This document shows, piece after piece, positions 1-8,561 of a stretch of 64,000 nt of DNA (its first letter is position 1; each line of letters begins with the position of its first letter). The stretch comes from Actinomyces radicidentis. GTDB taxonomy: Bacteria > Actinomycetota > Actinomycetes > Actinomycetales > Actinomycetaceae. The DNA lies in assembly GCF_001553565.1 (NCBI RefSeq), contig NZ_CP014228.1:1364001-1428000 (forward strand). Reading direction: 5' to 3'. The notes beneath the pieces are model-generated. The model made no database searches. It saw nothing but the letters and a program-made list of their open reading frames with translations, and was not told the origin of the DNA. Both the position numbers and the translations under genes were made by a program.

Positions 1-301
1 GGGTCGGGAGGTGGGGCCGAGGCGCCGCGGGTGCGGCACCGTGACGCGCTGACGGTAGCAAGAGGCGCGTTCCGCGCCAGGAGCGGAGGCCCCATGCCAC
101 CGTCGCTGGGAGGACGTGCAGGGCGTGGCGCCGGGGCCCGGAACCTCGCGGGAGGGTTCCGGGGCGGCGCCCGGCGGCTATGGGCCGCTCGGGACGGGCT
201 CACCCGCGGCCTGTGTCCAGCACCACGAGCCGACGGCGTCGGGAGCGTTTGCGCGCCCGGCCCGCGGCCCGGTAGCGTATGGCCCGCTGCTCGCGCGGCG
301 C
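1..301. other. Left-edge non-coding stretch before tRNA-Thr
   Basis: About 300 bases with no convincing gene. The open frames here have arginine-, glycine- and alanine-rich translations of the kind produced by shadow frames in very G+C-rich DNA, and none has a ribosome binding site or a recognisable motif. The segment just before the tRNA (about 270-300) would hold its promoter, but I see no clear -35/-10 pair. Confidence 0.5.
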
Positions 302-374
302 GCCACCTTAGCTCAGTCGGCAGAGCGATTCACTCGTAATGAATAGGTCGTGGGTTCGATTCCCACAGGTGGCT
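302..374 (+). tRNA. tRNA-Thr, anticodon CGU
   Basis: A full cloverleaf can be drawn. Acceptor arms GCCACCT (302-308) and AGGTGGC (367-373) pair over seven bases. The D arm starts GCTC at 311. The anticodon stem ATTCA/TGAAT closes the loop CTCGTAA, placing anticodon CGT at 335-337. The T arm is GTGGG-TTCGATT-CCCAC. The discriminator base is T and no CCA is encoded, as is usual in actinobacteria. It reads ACG threonine codons. A strong hairpin follows directly. Confidence 0.96.
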
Positions 375-382
375 CGCAGAAC

Positions 383-419
383 CGGAACCGGCAGGACCCC
401 GCGGGTCCTGCCGGTTCCG
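383..419 (+). terminator. Intrinsic terminator of tRNA-Thr
   Basis: A 17-bp perfect inverted repeat (383-399 with 403-419) with a three-base loop follows the tRNA by nine bases and is followed by TCATT. A long uninterrupted G+C stem with a short T-rich tail is the common form of terminator in this G+C class. Confidence 0.8.
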
Positions 420-762
420 TCATTCCCGGGCCCTGCCGGGCGTCGCCGGGGTCCGCCGCCGGCGGGCGCGCGCCGGGGCGTAGGGGCGCGGACGACGCGA
501 TCCGGCGTCGTCGGGGTCCGACGCCCTCCGTGGCGTATTCGATGAATGCGATGCCGTGCTTCTCTTATTTCCTGTTTCCCGACCGCGGCGCCGCTGCTCG
601 GGCCCGCAGTGATTCCTCCGCCGGGTTCATCGGTGAACGGTGTCAGGGTGAATTCCGTCGCGTATTGTTGCGCGAATTGACGATCGCTATTACCGTTAGT
701 CGGGAAACCCCCCCGTGATCCAGGGATCGGGGGTGAGTAGAACGTACAAGGAAATGAGCACC
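420..762. other. Intergenic region upstream of lsr2
   Basis: No gene is supported here. The right half (about 540-715) is clearly richer in A+T than its surroundings and carries the candidate lsr2 promoter at 665-693. The leader from that promoter to the lsr2 start is about 60 bases. Confidence 0.5.
665..693 (+). promoter_or_regulatory. Candidate sigma-A promoter of lsr2
   Basis: TTGTTG at 665-670 and TATTAC at 688-693 are separated by exactly 17 bases inside an A+T-rich island. Each hexamer keeps the most conserved positions of the sigma-A consensus. It is the only reasonable pair upstream of lsr2, but there is no experimental support. Confidence 0.45.
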
Positions 763-1092
763 ATGGCGCAGAAGACCCAGGTCATTCTCGTGGACGACGT
801 CGACGGCTCCGAGGCCACCCAGACCATCACCTTCGCCCTCGACGGCGTCTCCTACGAGATCGACCTCAACGACGAGCACGCCGCCGCGCTGCGCGAGTCC
901 TTCGAGGAGTGGACGAGCAAGGCCCGCCGCACCGCCGGCCGCCGCTCCTCCGGCCGCCGCCGCGCCGCCGGGACCCCCGCCTCCGGCGAGACCCAGCGCA
1001 TCCGCGAGTGGGCCCGCGAGAAGGGCCTCGAGGTCTCCGACCGCGGGCGCATCTCCGCCGAGGTCCGTGAGGCCTACGAGGCCGCGCACTGA
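763..1092 (+). CDS. lsr2: Lsr2 family nucleoid-associated protein
   Basis: A 109-residue Lsr2 protein, which dimerises, coats and bridges A+T-rich DNA and silences acquired genes in actinobacteria. The start MAQKTQVILVDDVDG is the family's N-terminal dimerisation strand. A basic, low-complexity linker follows (about residues 50-70). The C-terminal DNA-binding segment ends RGRISAEVREAYEAA, with the RGR minor-groove motif typical of the family. ATG 763 was chosen over the in-frame ATG at 754 because AAGGA (748-752) lies ten bases upstream of 763 and the family begins MA-K. Length matches the family (about 110). Confidence 0.95.
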   Translation: MAQKTQVILVDDVDGSEATQTITFALDGVSYEIDLNDEHAAALRESFEEWTSKARRTAGRRSSGRRRAAGTPASGETQRIREWAREKGLEVSDRGRISAEVREAYEAAH

Positions 1093-1145
1093 GCGCGTCC
1101 GCAGCACCGTCGGCGACTCCCTGACGCCGACGACCAGCACCGCCG

Positions 1146-1185
1146 AGCCCCTCGGTCCGGACCCCGCGTCTGGGACCGAGGGGCT
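1146..1185 (+). terminator. Terminator of lsr2
   Basis: A 13-bp inverted repeat, 1146-1158 with 1173-1185, with a 14-base loop lies 53 bases after the lsr2 stop codon and before gpmA. No strong T run follows. Confidence 0.6.
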
Positions 1186-1221
1186 TGGTCGTGCCCCGAC
1201 GGGTACGGCACAATGAGGGGC

Positions 1222-1956
1222 ATGGCTTACACCCTCGTACTGCTCCGCCACGGCGAGAGCGAATGGAACCAGAAGAACCTCTTCACCGGATGGGTCGACG
1301 TCCCGCTCTCCGCCAAGGGCGTGGAGGAGGCCAAGCACGCCGGCGAGCTCCTCAAGGAGAACGACGTCAAGCCGGAGCTCCTCTTCACCTCGCTCCTGCG
1401 CCGCGCCATCAACACCGCGCACTACGCCCTCGACGCCGCCGACCGCCTCTGGATCCCGGTCCAGCGCTCCTGGCGCCTCAACGAGCGCCACTACGGCGCC
1501 CTCCAGGGCAAGAACAAGAAGGAGATCCGCGACGAGTACGGCGAGGAGCAGTTCATGCTCTGGCGCCGCTCCTTCGACGTCGCCCCGCCGGCCATCGAGA
1601 AGGGCTCCGAGTTCTCCCAGGACGCCGACGAGCGCTACACCGAGGAGGTCCCGGGCTCCGAGTGCCTCAAGGACGTCATCGCCCGCTTCATGCCCTACTG
1701 GGAGTCCACGCTCGCCCCGGCCATCAAGACCGGCAAGACCGTCATGATCGGCGCCCACGGCAACTCGCTGCGCGCGATCGTCAAGTACCTCGACGACATC
1801 TCCGACGAGGACATCGCCGGCGTCAACATCCCGACCGGCATCCCGCTCGTCTACGAGCTCGACGAGGAGACCCTCAAGCCCATCAAGAAGGGCGGCACCT
1901 ACCTCGACCCCGACGCCCAGGCGAAGATCGACGCCGTCGCCAACCAGGGCAAGTGA
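1222..1956 (+). CDS. gpmA: 2,3-bisphosphoglycerate-dependent phosphoglycerate mutase
   Basis: Interconverts 3- and 2-phosphoglycerate in glycolysis and gluconeogenesis. The 244-residue protein has the histidine-phosphatase signature [10 protein letters not shown] near the N-terminus (the His is phosphorylated), [10 protein letters not shown], the [13 protein letters not shown] segment and the second active-site histidine in [10 protein letters not shown]. These are diagnostic of the cofactor-dependent dPGM. Two in-frame ATGs exist, at 1213 and 1222. I chose 1222 because homologues start [10 protein letters not shown] and because CACAAT lies seven bases upstream, which would fit a leaderless transcript. 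The gene stands alone between lsr2 and the reverse-strand phoU. Confidence 0.95.
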   Translation: MAYTLVLLRHGESEWNQKNLFTGWVDVPLSAKGVEEAKHAGELLKENDVKPELLFTSLLRRAINTAHYALDAADRLWIPVQRSWRLNERHYGALQGKNKKEIRDEYGEEQFMLWRRSFDVAPPAIEKGSEFSQDADERYTEEVPGSECLKDVIARFMPYWESTLAPAIKTGKTVMIGAHGNSLRAIVKYLDDISDEDIAGVNIPTGIPLVYELDEETLKPIKKGGTYLDPDAQAKIDAVANQGK

Positions 1957-2010
1957 GCGCCCGCTGACGCTCCCCGCCTGACCGGGCGCTCCTCCGCCCA
2001 TCGACGCACC

Positions 2011-2045
2011 GGCGCCCCGGGCTCCCTCGCGGAGCCCGGGGCGCC
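2011..2045. terminator. Bidirectional terminator between gpmA and phoU
   Basis: A perfect 15-bp G+C-rich inverted repeat (2011-2025 with 2031-2045, five-base loop) lies between the convergent gpmA and phoU genes. Confidence 0.7.
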
Positions 2046-2112
2046 GTCGTGCCCACCGGTACCGCTGCGACCCGAGCCGGGCCCCGGCGGAGCCGGTCGC
2101 GCCGGTGAGCGC

Positions 2113-2151
2113 GAGCCGCCCCGCGGCCCGGAGCGGGCGGCGGGGCGGCTC
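2113..2151 (-). terminator. Second hairpin in the gpmA/phoU gap
   Basis: A 12-bp inverted repeat (2113-2124 with 2140-2151) lies 19 bases beyond the phoU stop codon on the reverse strand, well placed to end phoU transcription. Confidence 0.5.
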
Positions 2152-2170
2152 TCCCTGCACGGACGGGCGC

Positions 2171-2851
2171 TCAGTGGAGCGCGTCGGCGTCCTCGGCGTC
2201 GTGCGTCCCGGGCACCTGCGTGCCGGAGACGAGGTAGGCCATGCGACGGGCCACCGAGGTGGAGTGGTCGCCGAAGCGCTCGAGGAAGCGGCCCATGAGG
2301 ACGGCGTCGACGACCTGCTGGCGGCTGAGCTCGTTCGCCGGGTCGAGGATCATCTGGAAGGAGCGGCGGTGGAGCTCGTCCAGACCCGAGTCGTTGGCCT
2401 GGATGCGCTGGGCGAGGTCGAGGTCGCGGGTGCGGACGAGCTCGGCGACGTCGCGGCCCGCCTTCACGGCGAGGTCGGCCATCTCGAGGATGAGGCCGAG
2501 GACGGGCTCGGGGACCGGCGGCTCGGGGTAACGGCCCCGCGCGATGGAGGCGACGTGGCGGGCGAGGTCGCCCTGGCGCTCGAGGGTCTGGGCCATGCGC
2601 AGCGCGGAGATGACGTTGCGGAGGTCCGAGGCGACCGGCTGCTGGCGGGCCAGGAGCATGACGCACAGGTCGTCGATGTCCCGCTGGAGGTCGTTGATGC
2701 GCTCGTCGGCGTCGATGACCTGCTCGGCGACGATGATGTCGCCGTTGCGGAGGGACTCGGCCGCGCGCTCGATGGCGGTGGCGACCTGCGAGGACATGGT
2801 CTCGAGGTCGGAGCCCAGCTGCTTGAGCTCCTGGTTGAAGATGTCGCGCAC
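2171..2851 (-). CDS. phoU: Phosphate transport system regulatory protein PhoU
   Basis: A 226-residue all-helical PhoU with the expected tandem of two PhoU repeats. The N-terminal half holds NDLQRDIDDLCVMLLARQQP and SALRMAQTLERQGDLARHVA. The second repeat ends with FLERFGDHSTSVARRMAYLV. These carry the E-x-x-x-D acidic metal-binding signatures of the family. PhoU links the Pst phosphate transporter to the SenX3-type kinase and keeps the Pho response off when phosphate is plentiful. GTG 2851 gives the conserved start MRDIFNQELKQL, with AGGAG seven bases upstream. It is divergent from senX3, the usual actinobacterial arrangement. Confidence 0.95.
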   Translation of the reverse strand: MRDIFNQELKQLGSDLETMSSQVATAIERAAESLRNGDIIVAEQVIDADERINDLQRDIDDLCVMLLARQQPVASDLRNVISALRMAQTLERQGDLARHVASIARGRYPEPPVPEPVLGLILEMADLAVKAGRDVAELVRTRDLDLAQRIQANDSGLDELHRRSFQMILDPANELSRQQVVDAVLMGRFLERFGDHSTSVARRMAYLVSGTQVPGTHDAEDADALH

Positions 2852-2978
2852 GGGGCGGCTCCTGACTGGTGGGATTCGGTGTCCTGCCCGGCGGTGCACG
2901 GCGCGCGGCCTCCTGCCGGGTCCCGGGCGCCGCACGGGCCTGCTCAGGCCGCATGACGGCCTCAGCATGGGGGACCAA

Positions 2979-3018
2979 GGTGAACACCCGGCGTCGCGAG
3001 CGGACATGGTCGGTGAAC
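2979..3018. promoter_or_regulatory. Candidate PHO-box pair between phoU and senX3
   Basis: GGTGAAC occurs at 2979-2985 and 3012-3018. On the reverse strand these read GTTCACC, the core of the actinobacterial PHO box bound by PhoP/RegX3 regulators. The copies are 33 bases apart, three units of the 11-base PHO-box period, in the intergenic region shared by phoU and senX3. Intermediate units are poorly conserved. Confidence 0.4.
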
Positions 3019-3080
3019 GCTGGCCATTCTGGGCCATCCGGGCTCGCTCTGCGCGGTCCGCACGACCTAGTGTGTCCCGC

Positions 3081-4358
3081 GTGGGAACCACCTGGCTGCT
3101 GATCGTCGTCGCCCTCGTGGGTGTCGCCGTCGGCACCGCGGCGGGCCTCGCCTTCGGTCTGGGCGAGCGCCACCGGCGCCGCTCGGCCGCCCCCGCCGTC
3201 ACCGGCCTCATGGGCGACGACGGCGCCATCCCCGTGCTCGCGGCCCTGCGCTCCACCGTCGTCGTCCTCGACGAGGACGACGAGGTCCTGCGCGCCTCGG
3301 CCAGCGCCTACACCTACAACATCGTCCGCGACGACTCCGTCAAGGAGCCCCAGGTCGCCGCGATGGTCACCCGCGTGCGCGCCTCCGGCGTCGCCGAGGA
3401 CGCCGACCTCGCCGTCGCCCGCGGACGCGTCATCGGCGCCGGCCAGTTCTACCTGCACGTGCGCGTCGCCGGCATCGGCCACGGACGGATCCTCATCCTA
3501 CTCGAGGACCGCACGGCGGAGAAGCGCCTCGAGGACACCCGCCGCGACTTCGTCGCCAACATCTCCCACGAGCTCAAGACGCCGGTCGGCGCCATCAGCC
3601 TGCTCGCGGAGACCATCGAGTCCAACGCCGACGACGCCGACTTCGTCCGCGACTTCGCCGGACGCATGCACAAGGAGTCGGACCGTCTCGGCGTCCTCGT
3701 CCAGGAGATCATCGAGCTGTCCCGCCTCCAGGAGGGCGACGCACTGGCCAGCCCCGAGGACGTCGACATCGACGCCGTCGTCGCCGAGTCCGTCGACCGG
3801 GTCCGCGTCGAGGCCGAGGCCGGCGGCATCACCGTCGTCTCCGGCGGCACGAAGGGCCTGCACGTCCGCGGCGACTCCGCCCTCATCGCCACCGCCGTTC
3901 GCAACCTGCTCGGCAACGCCATCCGCTACTCCGGCCCGCGCACGCGCGTGAGCGTCGGCGTGAGCGTCGACCCCAAGGACGCCGACCTCGTGCGCATCGC
4001 CGTCGTCGACCAGGGCATCGGCATCGCCAAGGAGGACCAGGAGCGCGTCTTCGAGCGCTTCTACCGCGTCGACAAGGCCCGCTCGCGCGCCACCGGCGGC
4101 ACGGGCCTGGGCCTGTCGATCGTCAAGCACGTCGCCGCCGACCACGGCGGAACCGTCGAGCTGTGGTCGACCCCCGGCCGCGGCTCCACCTTCACCCTCG
4201 TCCTGCCCCGGCTCCGCGTGCCGGAGTCCCAGGACGCCCCCGGGACCGCCGCGGGCGGGGCGGACGCCTCCGCCCCCGTCCGCGCCGACGGCGTCCCCGT
4301 CGGCGCGCTCGCCGCGTCCCCCTCCCAGCCCAGCACCGTGGAAGGAAGCACCCGATGA
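3081..4358 (+). CDS. senX3: Sensor histidine kinase, SenX3-like
   Basis: A 425-residue membrane sensor kinase. One N-terminal membrane segment (about residues 3-22) is followed by a PAS-like region. The H box FVANISHELKTP holds the autophosphorylated His. The ATPase core has the N box NLLGNAIRYS, the G1 box VVDQGIGIAK, an F box and the G2 box GGTGLGLSIVKH. With regX3 it forms the two-component system sensing phosphate supply. GTG 3081 was chosen because TAGTGT lies exactly seven bases upstream, as expected for a leaderless transcript; GTG 3072 is an alternative. Its stop overlaps the regX3 start as ATGA, implying translational coupling. Confidence 0.93.
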   Translation: MGTTWLLIVVALVGVAVGTAAGLAFGLGERHRRRSAAPAVTGLMGDDGAIPVLAALRSTVVVLDEDDEVLRASASAYTYNIVRDDSVKEPQVAAMVTRVRASGVAEDADLAVARGRVIGAGQFYLHVRVAGIGHGRILILLEDRTAEKRLEDTRRDFVANISHELKTPVGAISLLAETIESNADDADFVRDFAGRMHKESDRLGVLVQEIIELSRLQEGDALASPEDVDIDAVVAESVDRVRVEAEAGGITVVSGGTKGLHVRGDSALIATAVRNLLGNAIRYSGPRTRVSVGVSVDPKDADLVRIAVVDQGIGIAKEDQERVFERFYRVDKARSRATGGTGLGLSIVKHVAADHGGTVELWSTPGRGSTFTLVLPRLRVPESQDAPGTAAGGADASAPVRADGVPVGALAASPSQPSTVEGSTR

Positions 4359-5056
4359 CCCGCATCCTGCTCGTCGAGGACGAGGAGAACTACCGCGAGC
4401 CCCTCGCCTTCAACCTGCGCCGCGACGGCTTCGACGTCATCGAGGCGGAGGACGGCCAGGTCGCGGTGGACGCCTTCGAGAGCGCCGGGTCCTCCGAGGG
4501 CGGCGCCATCGACCTCGTCCTGCTCGACCTCATGCTCCCGCGCCTGTCCGGGACTGAGGTGTGCCGCCGCATCCGCCGCGGCTCCAACGTCCCGGTCATC
4601 ATGCTCACCGCCAAGGACTCCGAGGTCGACAAGATCGTCGGCCTCGAGATCGGCGCCGACGACTACGTCACCAAGCCGTACTCGTACCGCGAGCTCATCG
4701 CCCGCGTGCACGCCGTCCTGCGCCGCACCCACGAGGAGGAGCCCGCCGAGACGCTCCTCGGTGCCGGCCGCGTCTCGATGGACGTCGAGCGCCACGAGGT
4801 CACGGTCGACGGCGAGCCCATCCAGATGCCGCTGCGCGAGTTCGAGCTCCTCGAGCTCTTCCTGCGCAACCCCGACCGCGTCCTCACCCGTGGCCAGATC
4901 ATCGACCGCGTCTGGGGCGCCGACTACGTCGGGGACACCAAGACCCTCGACGTCCACGTCAAGCGCATCCGCGCCAAGGTCGAGGTCGAGCCCTCCAGCC
5001 CGACCCTCCTCACGACGGTGCGCGGCCTCGGCTACAAGCTCGTCACCCCCGCCTGA
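4355..5056 (+). CDS. regX3: Response regulator, RegX3-like (OmpR/PhoB family)
   Basis: A 233-residue response regulator. The receiver domain starts TRILLVEDEE with the acidic pocket, has the phosphorylated Asp in LVLLDLMLPRLSG, and ends with the conserved Lys in YVTKPYSYREL. The C-terminal winged helix shows LREFELLELFLRNPDRVLTR and TKTLDVHVKRIRAK, typical of PhoB/OmpR DNA-binding domains. ATG 4355 is preceded by AAGGAAG and overlaps the kinase stop. It is the output of the phosphate-sensing pair. The GTTCACC copies upstream of the operon suggest autoregulation. Confidence 0.95.
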   Translation: MTRILLVEDEENYREPLAFNLRRDGFDVIEAEDGQVAVDAFESAGSSEGGAIDLVLLDLMLPRLSGTEVCRRIRRGSNVPVIMLTAKDSEVDKIVGLEIGADDYVTKPYSYRELIARVHAVLRRTHEEEPAETLLGAGRVSMDVERHEVTVDGEPIQMPLREFELLELFLRNPDRVLTRGQIIDRVWGADYVGDTKTLDVHVKRIRAKVEVEPSSPTLLTTVRGLGYKLVTPA

Positions 5057-5157
5057 CGGGCCCTCCCTCGGCCGACGGCGACGCCGGGCGCACGGGTGCC
5101 GCGGGGACGGTACCAGTCCGTTGTGAGGAAACTCCCCGGCCCATCCGCAGGATTCCT

Positions 5158-5166
5158 TGATAAACT
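5158..5166 (+). promoter_or_regulatory. Candidate extended -10 promoter of carD
   Basis: TGATAAACT (TG-n-TAAACT) lies 35 bases upstream of the carD ATG in a short A+T-richer patch. It matches an extended -10 element; no good -35 hexamer is visible at the right spacing. Confidence 0.4.
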
Positions 5167-5201
5167 GGGTGCCTTCCCATAGGACTGGAGTGACCTCACT
5201 G

Positions 5202-5696
5202 ATGACCTTCGAAGTTGGCGAGACCGTCGTCTACCCCCACCACGGAGCCGCCCGGATCATCGACATCCGTCAGCGCAAGGTGCGCGGCGAGGAGAAGACC
5301 TACCTGCAGCTCGAGGTCGCCCAGGGCGACCTGACGATCCTCGTCCCCGCCGAGAGCGTCGAACTCATCGGCGTCCGCGACGTCGTCGACGAGAAGGGTC
5401 TGGAGAAGGTCTTCGACGTCCTCCGCGCCCCCCTCACCGAGGAGCCCACCAACTGGTCGCGCCGCTTCAAGGCCAACCAGGAGAAGATCGCCTCCGGCGA
5501 CGTCATCAAGGTGGCCGAGGTCGTCCGCGACCTGTCCCGTCGAGACACCGACCGGGGCCTGTCCGCCGGTGAGAAGCGCATGCTCTCCAAGGCCCGTCAG
5601 ATCCTCGTCTCCGAGCTCGCGCTCGCGCAGAAGACCGAGGAGGAGCAGGCCGAGGAGAAGCTCGACGAGGTCCTCGCCTCCGGCGCCGCGGCCTGA
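5202..5696 (+). CDS. carD: CarD family RNA polymerase-binding transcription factor
   Basis: A 164-residue CarD protein. It binds the RNA polymerase beta lobe and promoter DNA and stabilises open complexes, acting at many housekeeping promoters in actinobacteria. The N-terminal RNAP-interaction (Tudor-like) domain begins [17 protein letters not shown], a family hallmark. The C-terminal helical DNA-binding domain contains the conserved Trp in [14 protein letters not shown] and [16 protein letters not shown] 5202 was chosen because homologues begin [15 protein letters not shown] 5190 is in frame. The length agrees with the family (about 160). It is a single gene followed by a strong terminator. 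Confidence 0.96.
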   Translation: MTFEVGETVVYPHHGAARIIDIRQRKVRGEEKTYLQLEVAQGDLTILVPAESVELIGVRDVVDEKGLEKVFDVLRAPLTEEPTNWSRRFKANQEKIASGDVIKVAEVVRDLSRRDTDRGLSAGEKRMLSKARQILVSELALAQKTEEEQAEEKLDEVLASGAAA

Positions 5697-5720
5697 GCCG
5701 CCCGCCCCACGCACTGAGCC

Positions 5721-5755
5721 GACGCCCGCGCCACCACCCCGGTGGCGCGGGCGTC
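5721..5755 (+). terminator. Terminator of carD
   Basis: A perfect 15-bp inverted repeat (5721-5735 with 5741-5755, five-base loop) lies 24 bases after the carD stop. Confidence 0.75.
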
Positions 5756-5913
5756 GTCGTCCCCTCACCGGGGTCGGCCTCCCCGTTTCGCCCCGGTCCG
5801 CCCGCGAGCCGTTCCAGTACCGCCCCGGGGCGGCTCGCCATGGGGAGCGCTGCCGCCGATCCGTGGCCCCGTCGTCACCGTCCGGCCACCCGCCCGGCCG
5901 TAGGCTCACCGGC

Positions 5914-7389
5914 ATGACCCCCTCCCCTCGGGCCTCCCGCGACGCCGCCGTCGCCCCCGCCGCCCAGAACCGCCCCCGCGGACGCCTCCTCACCCGCCCC
6001 GTCATCGCCTGGGGCCTGTGGGACTGGGGCTCCTCGGCCTTCAACGCCGTCATCACGACCTTCGTCTTCACCGTCTACCTCACCGGCTCCTCCTTCGGCG
6101 ACAAGACGGACAACCAGTCGGCCCTCTCCCTCGGCCTCACCGTCGCGGGCGTCCTCATCGCCCTGCTCGCGCCCGTCACCGGGCAGCGCGCCGACCGCGC
6201 CGGCCGCACCGTCTTCTGGCTCGGCGCCTACACGGCCGTCGTCGTCGGCGTCTCCGCCGCGCTCTTCCTCGTGCGCCCCGAGCCCCGCTACCTGTGGCTC
6301 GGCATCATCCTGCTCGGCGTCGGCAACGTCTTCTTCGAGCTCGCCTCCGTCAACTACAACGGACTGCTCTCCGGCCTCACCACCAAGGACCGGGTCGGCG
6401 CCGTCTCCGGCCTGGGATGGGGCATGGGCTACCTCGGCGGCATCGTCCTGCTCCTCATCCTCTTCGTCGGCTTCATCAACCCCGAGGTCGGCTGGTTCGG
6501 GGTGACGAGCGAGGACGGCCTCAACGTCCGCGTCTCCATGCTCATCTCCGCCGCCTGGTTCGGGCTCTTCGCGCTGCCCGTCCTCATCACGCAGTCCGGT
6601 GCCGGGGCGCGCCGGCGCCGCCGCGCCCTCGCCGCCGAGGCCGAGCGGGACCGCGACCTCGAGCGCGGACGCGCCGAGCTCGAGGACGAGCCGCCGTCGG
6701 ACGTCGAACCGGGTGCCGGGATCATCCGTGAGGAGTCGCTCTGGGCCTCCTACAAGCGCCTGTGGCGCACCCTCGTGGCGCTGCAGCGCTCCCACCCGGA
6801 GGTGCTGTGGTTCCTCCTCGCCGCGGCCGTCTTCCGCGACGGGCTCGCCGGCGTCTTCACCTACGGCGGCATCATCGCACAGGCGACCTTCGGCTTCTCC
6901 AGCGGCGACGTCATCATCTTCGCCATCGCCGCCAACGTCGTCGCCGGCGTCGCCACGATCGCCTCCGGGCGCCTCGACGACCGGATCGGACCGCGGCGCG
7001 TCATCCTCGGCGCGCTCACGATCCTCGTCGTCGCCGGCGTCGCCGTCTTCCTGCTGCACGACGGCGGCCCGACCGTCTTCTGGGTCCTGGGCCTGGCCCT
7101 GTCCGGCTGCGTCGGGCCGGCGCAGTCCGCCGCCCGCTCCTTCCTGGCACGCCTCACCCCCGAGGGGCGCGAGGGGGAGATCTTCGGCCTCTACGCGACG
7201 ACGGGCCGCGCCGTCTCCTTCATGGCGCCCGCCATGTACGGCGTCCTCATCGCGCTGGGCAGGCAGGTGGTCGGCGACGGCGCCGGCTACTGGGGGATCC
7301 TCGGGATCGTGGCGGTCCTGCTCATGGGGTTGCTCCTCATGCTCAAGGTGCAGGACCCCGCCGGGCACATCACCGACCTCGGGGACTGA
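5914..7389 (+). CDS. MFS permease, UMF1/Atg22-like
   Basis: A 491-residue polytopic membrane protein with about 12 predicted helices in two six-helix halves. A charged cytoplasmic loop (about residues 230-275, rich in Arg/Glu/Asp) separates the halves. The N-terminal WGLWDWGSSAFNAVITTFVF, with Trp-Asp-x-Gly in helix 1, is characteristic of the Atg22/UMF1 group of the major facilitator superfamily. Substrate is unknown; relatives are proposed amino-acid or solute exporters. ATG 5914 was chosen because it precedes the first helix and TAGGCT lies seven bases upstream (leaderless signature). The gene is monocistronic and converges on ohr. Confidence 0.8.
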   Translation: MTPSPRASRDAAVAPAAQNRPRGRLLTRPVIAWGLWDWGSSAFNAVITTFVFTVYLTGSSFGDKTDNQSALSLGLTVAGVLIALLAPVTGQRADRAGRTVFWLGAYTAVVVGVSAALFLVRPEPRYLWLGIILLGVGNVFFELASVNYNGLLSGLTTKDRVGAVSGLGWGMGYLGGIVLLLILFVGFINPEVGWFGVTSEDGLNVRVSMLISAAWFGLFALPVLITQSGAGARRRRRALAAEAERDRDLERGRAELEDEPPSDVEPGAGIIREESLWASYKRLWRTLVALQRSHPEVLWFLLAAAVFRDGLAGVFTYGGIIAQATFGFSSGDVIIFAIAANVVAGVATIASGRLDDRIGPRRVILGALTILVVAGVAVFLLHDGGPTVFWVLGLALSGCVGPAQSAARSFLARLTPEGREGEIFGLYATTGRAVSFMAPAMYGVLIALGRQVVGDGAGYWGILGIVAVLLMGLLLMLKVQDPAGHITDLGD

Positions 7390-7414
7390 GGAGGGGCGTC
7401 CCTCCCCGACGACG

Positions 7415-7454
7415 CGTCGCCGCCGTCCACCCCGTGAGGCGGACGGCGGCGACG
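7415..7454. terminator. Bidirectional terminator between the MFS gene and ohr
   Basis: A 14-bp perfect inverted repeat (7415-7428 with 7441-7454) lies in the 99-base gap between two convergent genes. Confidence 0.7.
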
Positions 7455-7488
7455 TCGTGCCGGGGCCCCTGCGGGCCGCGGGCGGGTC

Positions 7489-7926
7489 TCAGTCCTCGGC
7501 GACGGTCACCGTCACCGGGATGTTGCCGCGGGTCGCGTTCGAGTACGGGCACACCTGGTGGGCGGCCTCGGCGAGCTCCTGGGCCTGGTCGTGCGGGAGC
7601 CCGGGAATGACGACCTCGAGGTCGACGGCCAGGCCGAAGCCGCCGTCGTCCGTGGGGTTGATGCCGACGCGGGCGCCGACGGTCGAGTCCGTGACGTCGG
7701 CCTTGCGCTTGCCGGCGACGAGCTTGAGGGCGGAGTGGAAGCAGGCCGCGTAACCGGCTGCGAAGAGCTCCTCGGGGTTGGGCAGGTCGGCGCCGGAGCC
7801 GCCCATCTCCTTCGGGACGGCGAGGTCGGTGTCGACCCGGCCCGTCGCGGAGGCGACGTGACCGTTGCGGCCGTCGCCGGTGGCGAGGGCCTCGACCGAG
7901 TAGAGGGCGTCACTGGCTGCGCTCAT
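7489..7926 (-). CDS. ohr: Organic hydroperoxide resistance protein (Ohr/OsmC)
   Basis: A 145-residue thiol peroxidase that reduces organic and fatty-acid hydroperoxides. Both redox cysteines are present: the peroxidatic Cys in AAGYAACFHSALKLVAG and the resolving Cys in VCPYSNATRGNIPV. Their context is that of Ohr rather than OsmC. The start MSAASDALYSVEALATGDGR also fits the family, as does the length (about 140). ATG 7926 has AGGAGA upstream. No OhrR regulator is adjacent. Confidence 0.94.
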   Translation of the reverse strand: MSAASDALYSVEALATGDGRNGHVASATGRVDTDLAVPKEMGGSGADLPNPEELFAAGYAACFHSALKLVAGKRKADVTDSTVGARVGINPTDDGGFGLAVDLEVVIPGLPHDQAQELAEAAHQVCPYSNATRGNIPVTVTVAED

Positions 7927-7992
7927 GAGGGTTCTCCTGACGTGGATGGTGGCCGGGTGGCCGGGTGGCTGGGTTGGGGTGGTGGGATCTTC

Positions 7993-8433
7993 TCAGGCGC
8001 CCGGAGCGGTCTGCTCCGCCGCCTCGCGGGCGAGGCGCGCCTCCCGCTTGGCCTTGAGCTCGGCGAGCTCCTCGGGGGAGAGCGGGCCCTGCGACGTGCC
8101 CGCGCTGCCGTCGTCGCGCACCCAGGAGACGGCCAGCTGATCCTCGACGCCGAAGCGCGCGAGGTGGATGCCGGCGACGTGCTCGAGGCGCTCGAGCTCG
8201 GACTCCGGGGCGTGGAGCGCGAGAACGAGGGCGCCGTCCTCGGTGCTGAGGTCGACGCGGCCGGACGCGGCCCCGCCGCGGTCGAAGACGAGCTCGCCGA
8301 CGGCGGCGTCGGCGTCCCAGGAGGTCGTGATCTTGTGGCTCATGTGGCTCGCGAGCTGCTTGCCGTAGCGGGCGGGGCGGTCGGTGGCGACGCGGGCGAC
8401 GGAGGTGCGGTCGAGGTCGGCGGAGGTGCTCAT
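7993..8433 (-). CDS. DUF2218 domain protein
   Basis: A 146-residue soluble protein. Residues 10-105 match the DUF2218 pattern: VATDRPARYGKQLASHMSHK, a central tryptophan and FDRGGAASG strand, then LERLEHVAGIHLARFG and LAVSWVRDD. A charged, probably helical tail (SPEELAELKAKREARLAREA) follows. The function of the family is not known; in actinobacteria it is often near iron-siderophore genes, but no such gene is adjacent here. ATG 8433 has GAGGATGA upstream. It lies 66 bases upstream of ohr on the same strand and could share its transcript. Confidence 0.75.
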   Translation of the reverse strand: MSTSADLDRTSVARVATDRPARYGKQLASHMSHKITTSWDADAAVGELVFDRGGAASGRVDLSTEDGALVLALHAPESELERLEHVAGIHLARFGVEDQLAVSWVRDDGSAGTSQGPLSPEELAELKAKREARLAREAAEQTAPGA

Positions 8434-8561
8434 AAGGTCATCCTCACCTGCGAGCCCCGCCGCGCGCCAGAGAGGACGCGCGGATGATCGCCCGATGGGC
8501 GGCGCGTCCGTCCGCGGGTCCGCGGTGCCGATGGGGCCGCACCGGGACGGGCTCCGTGGGC

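Noticed and set aside
2852-3256. Extended N-terminus for phoU (open frame up to 3256)
   Set aside because: The extra residues overlap the senX3 promoter and coding start and are not PhoU-like. GTG 2851 has a good ribosome binding site and the conserved family start.
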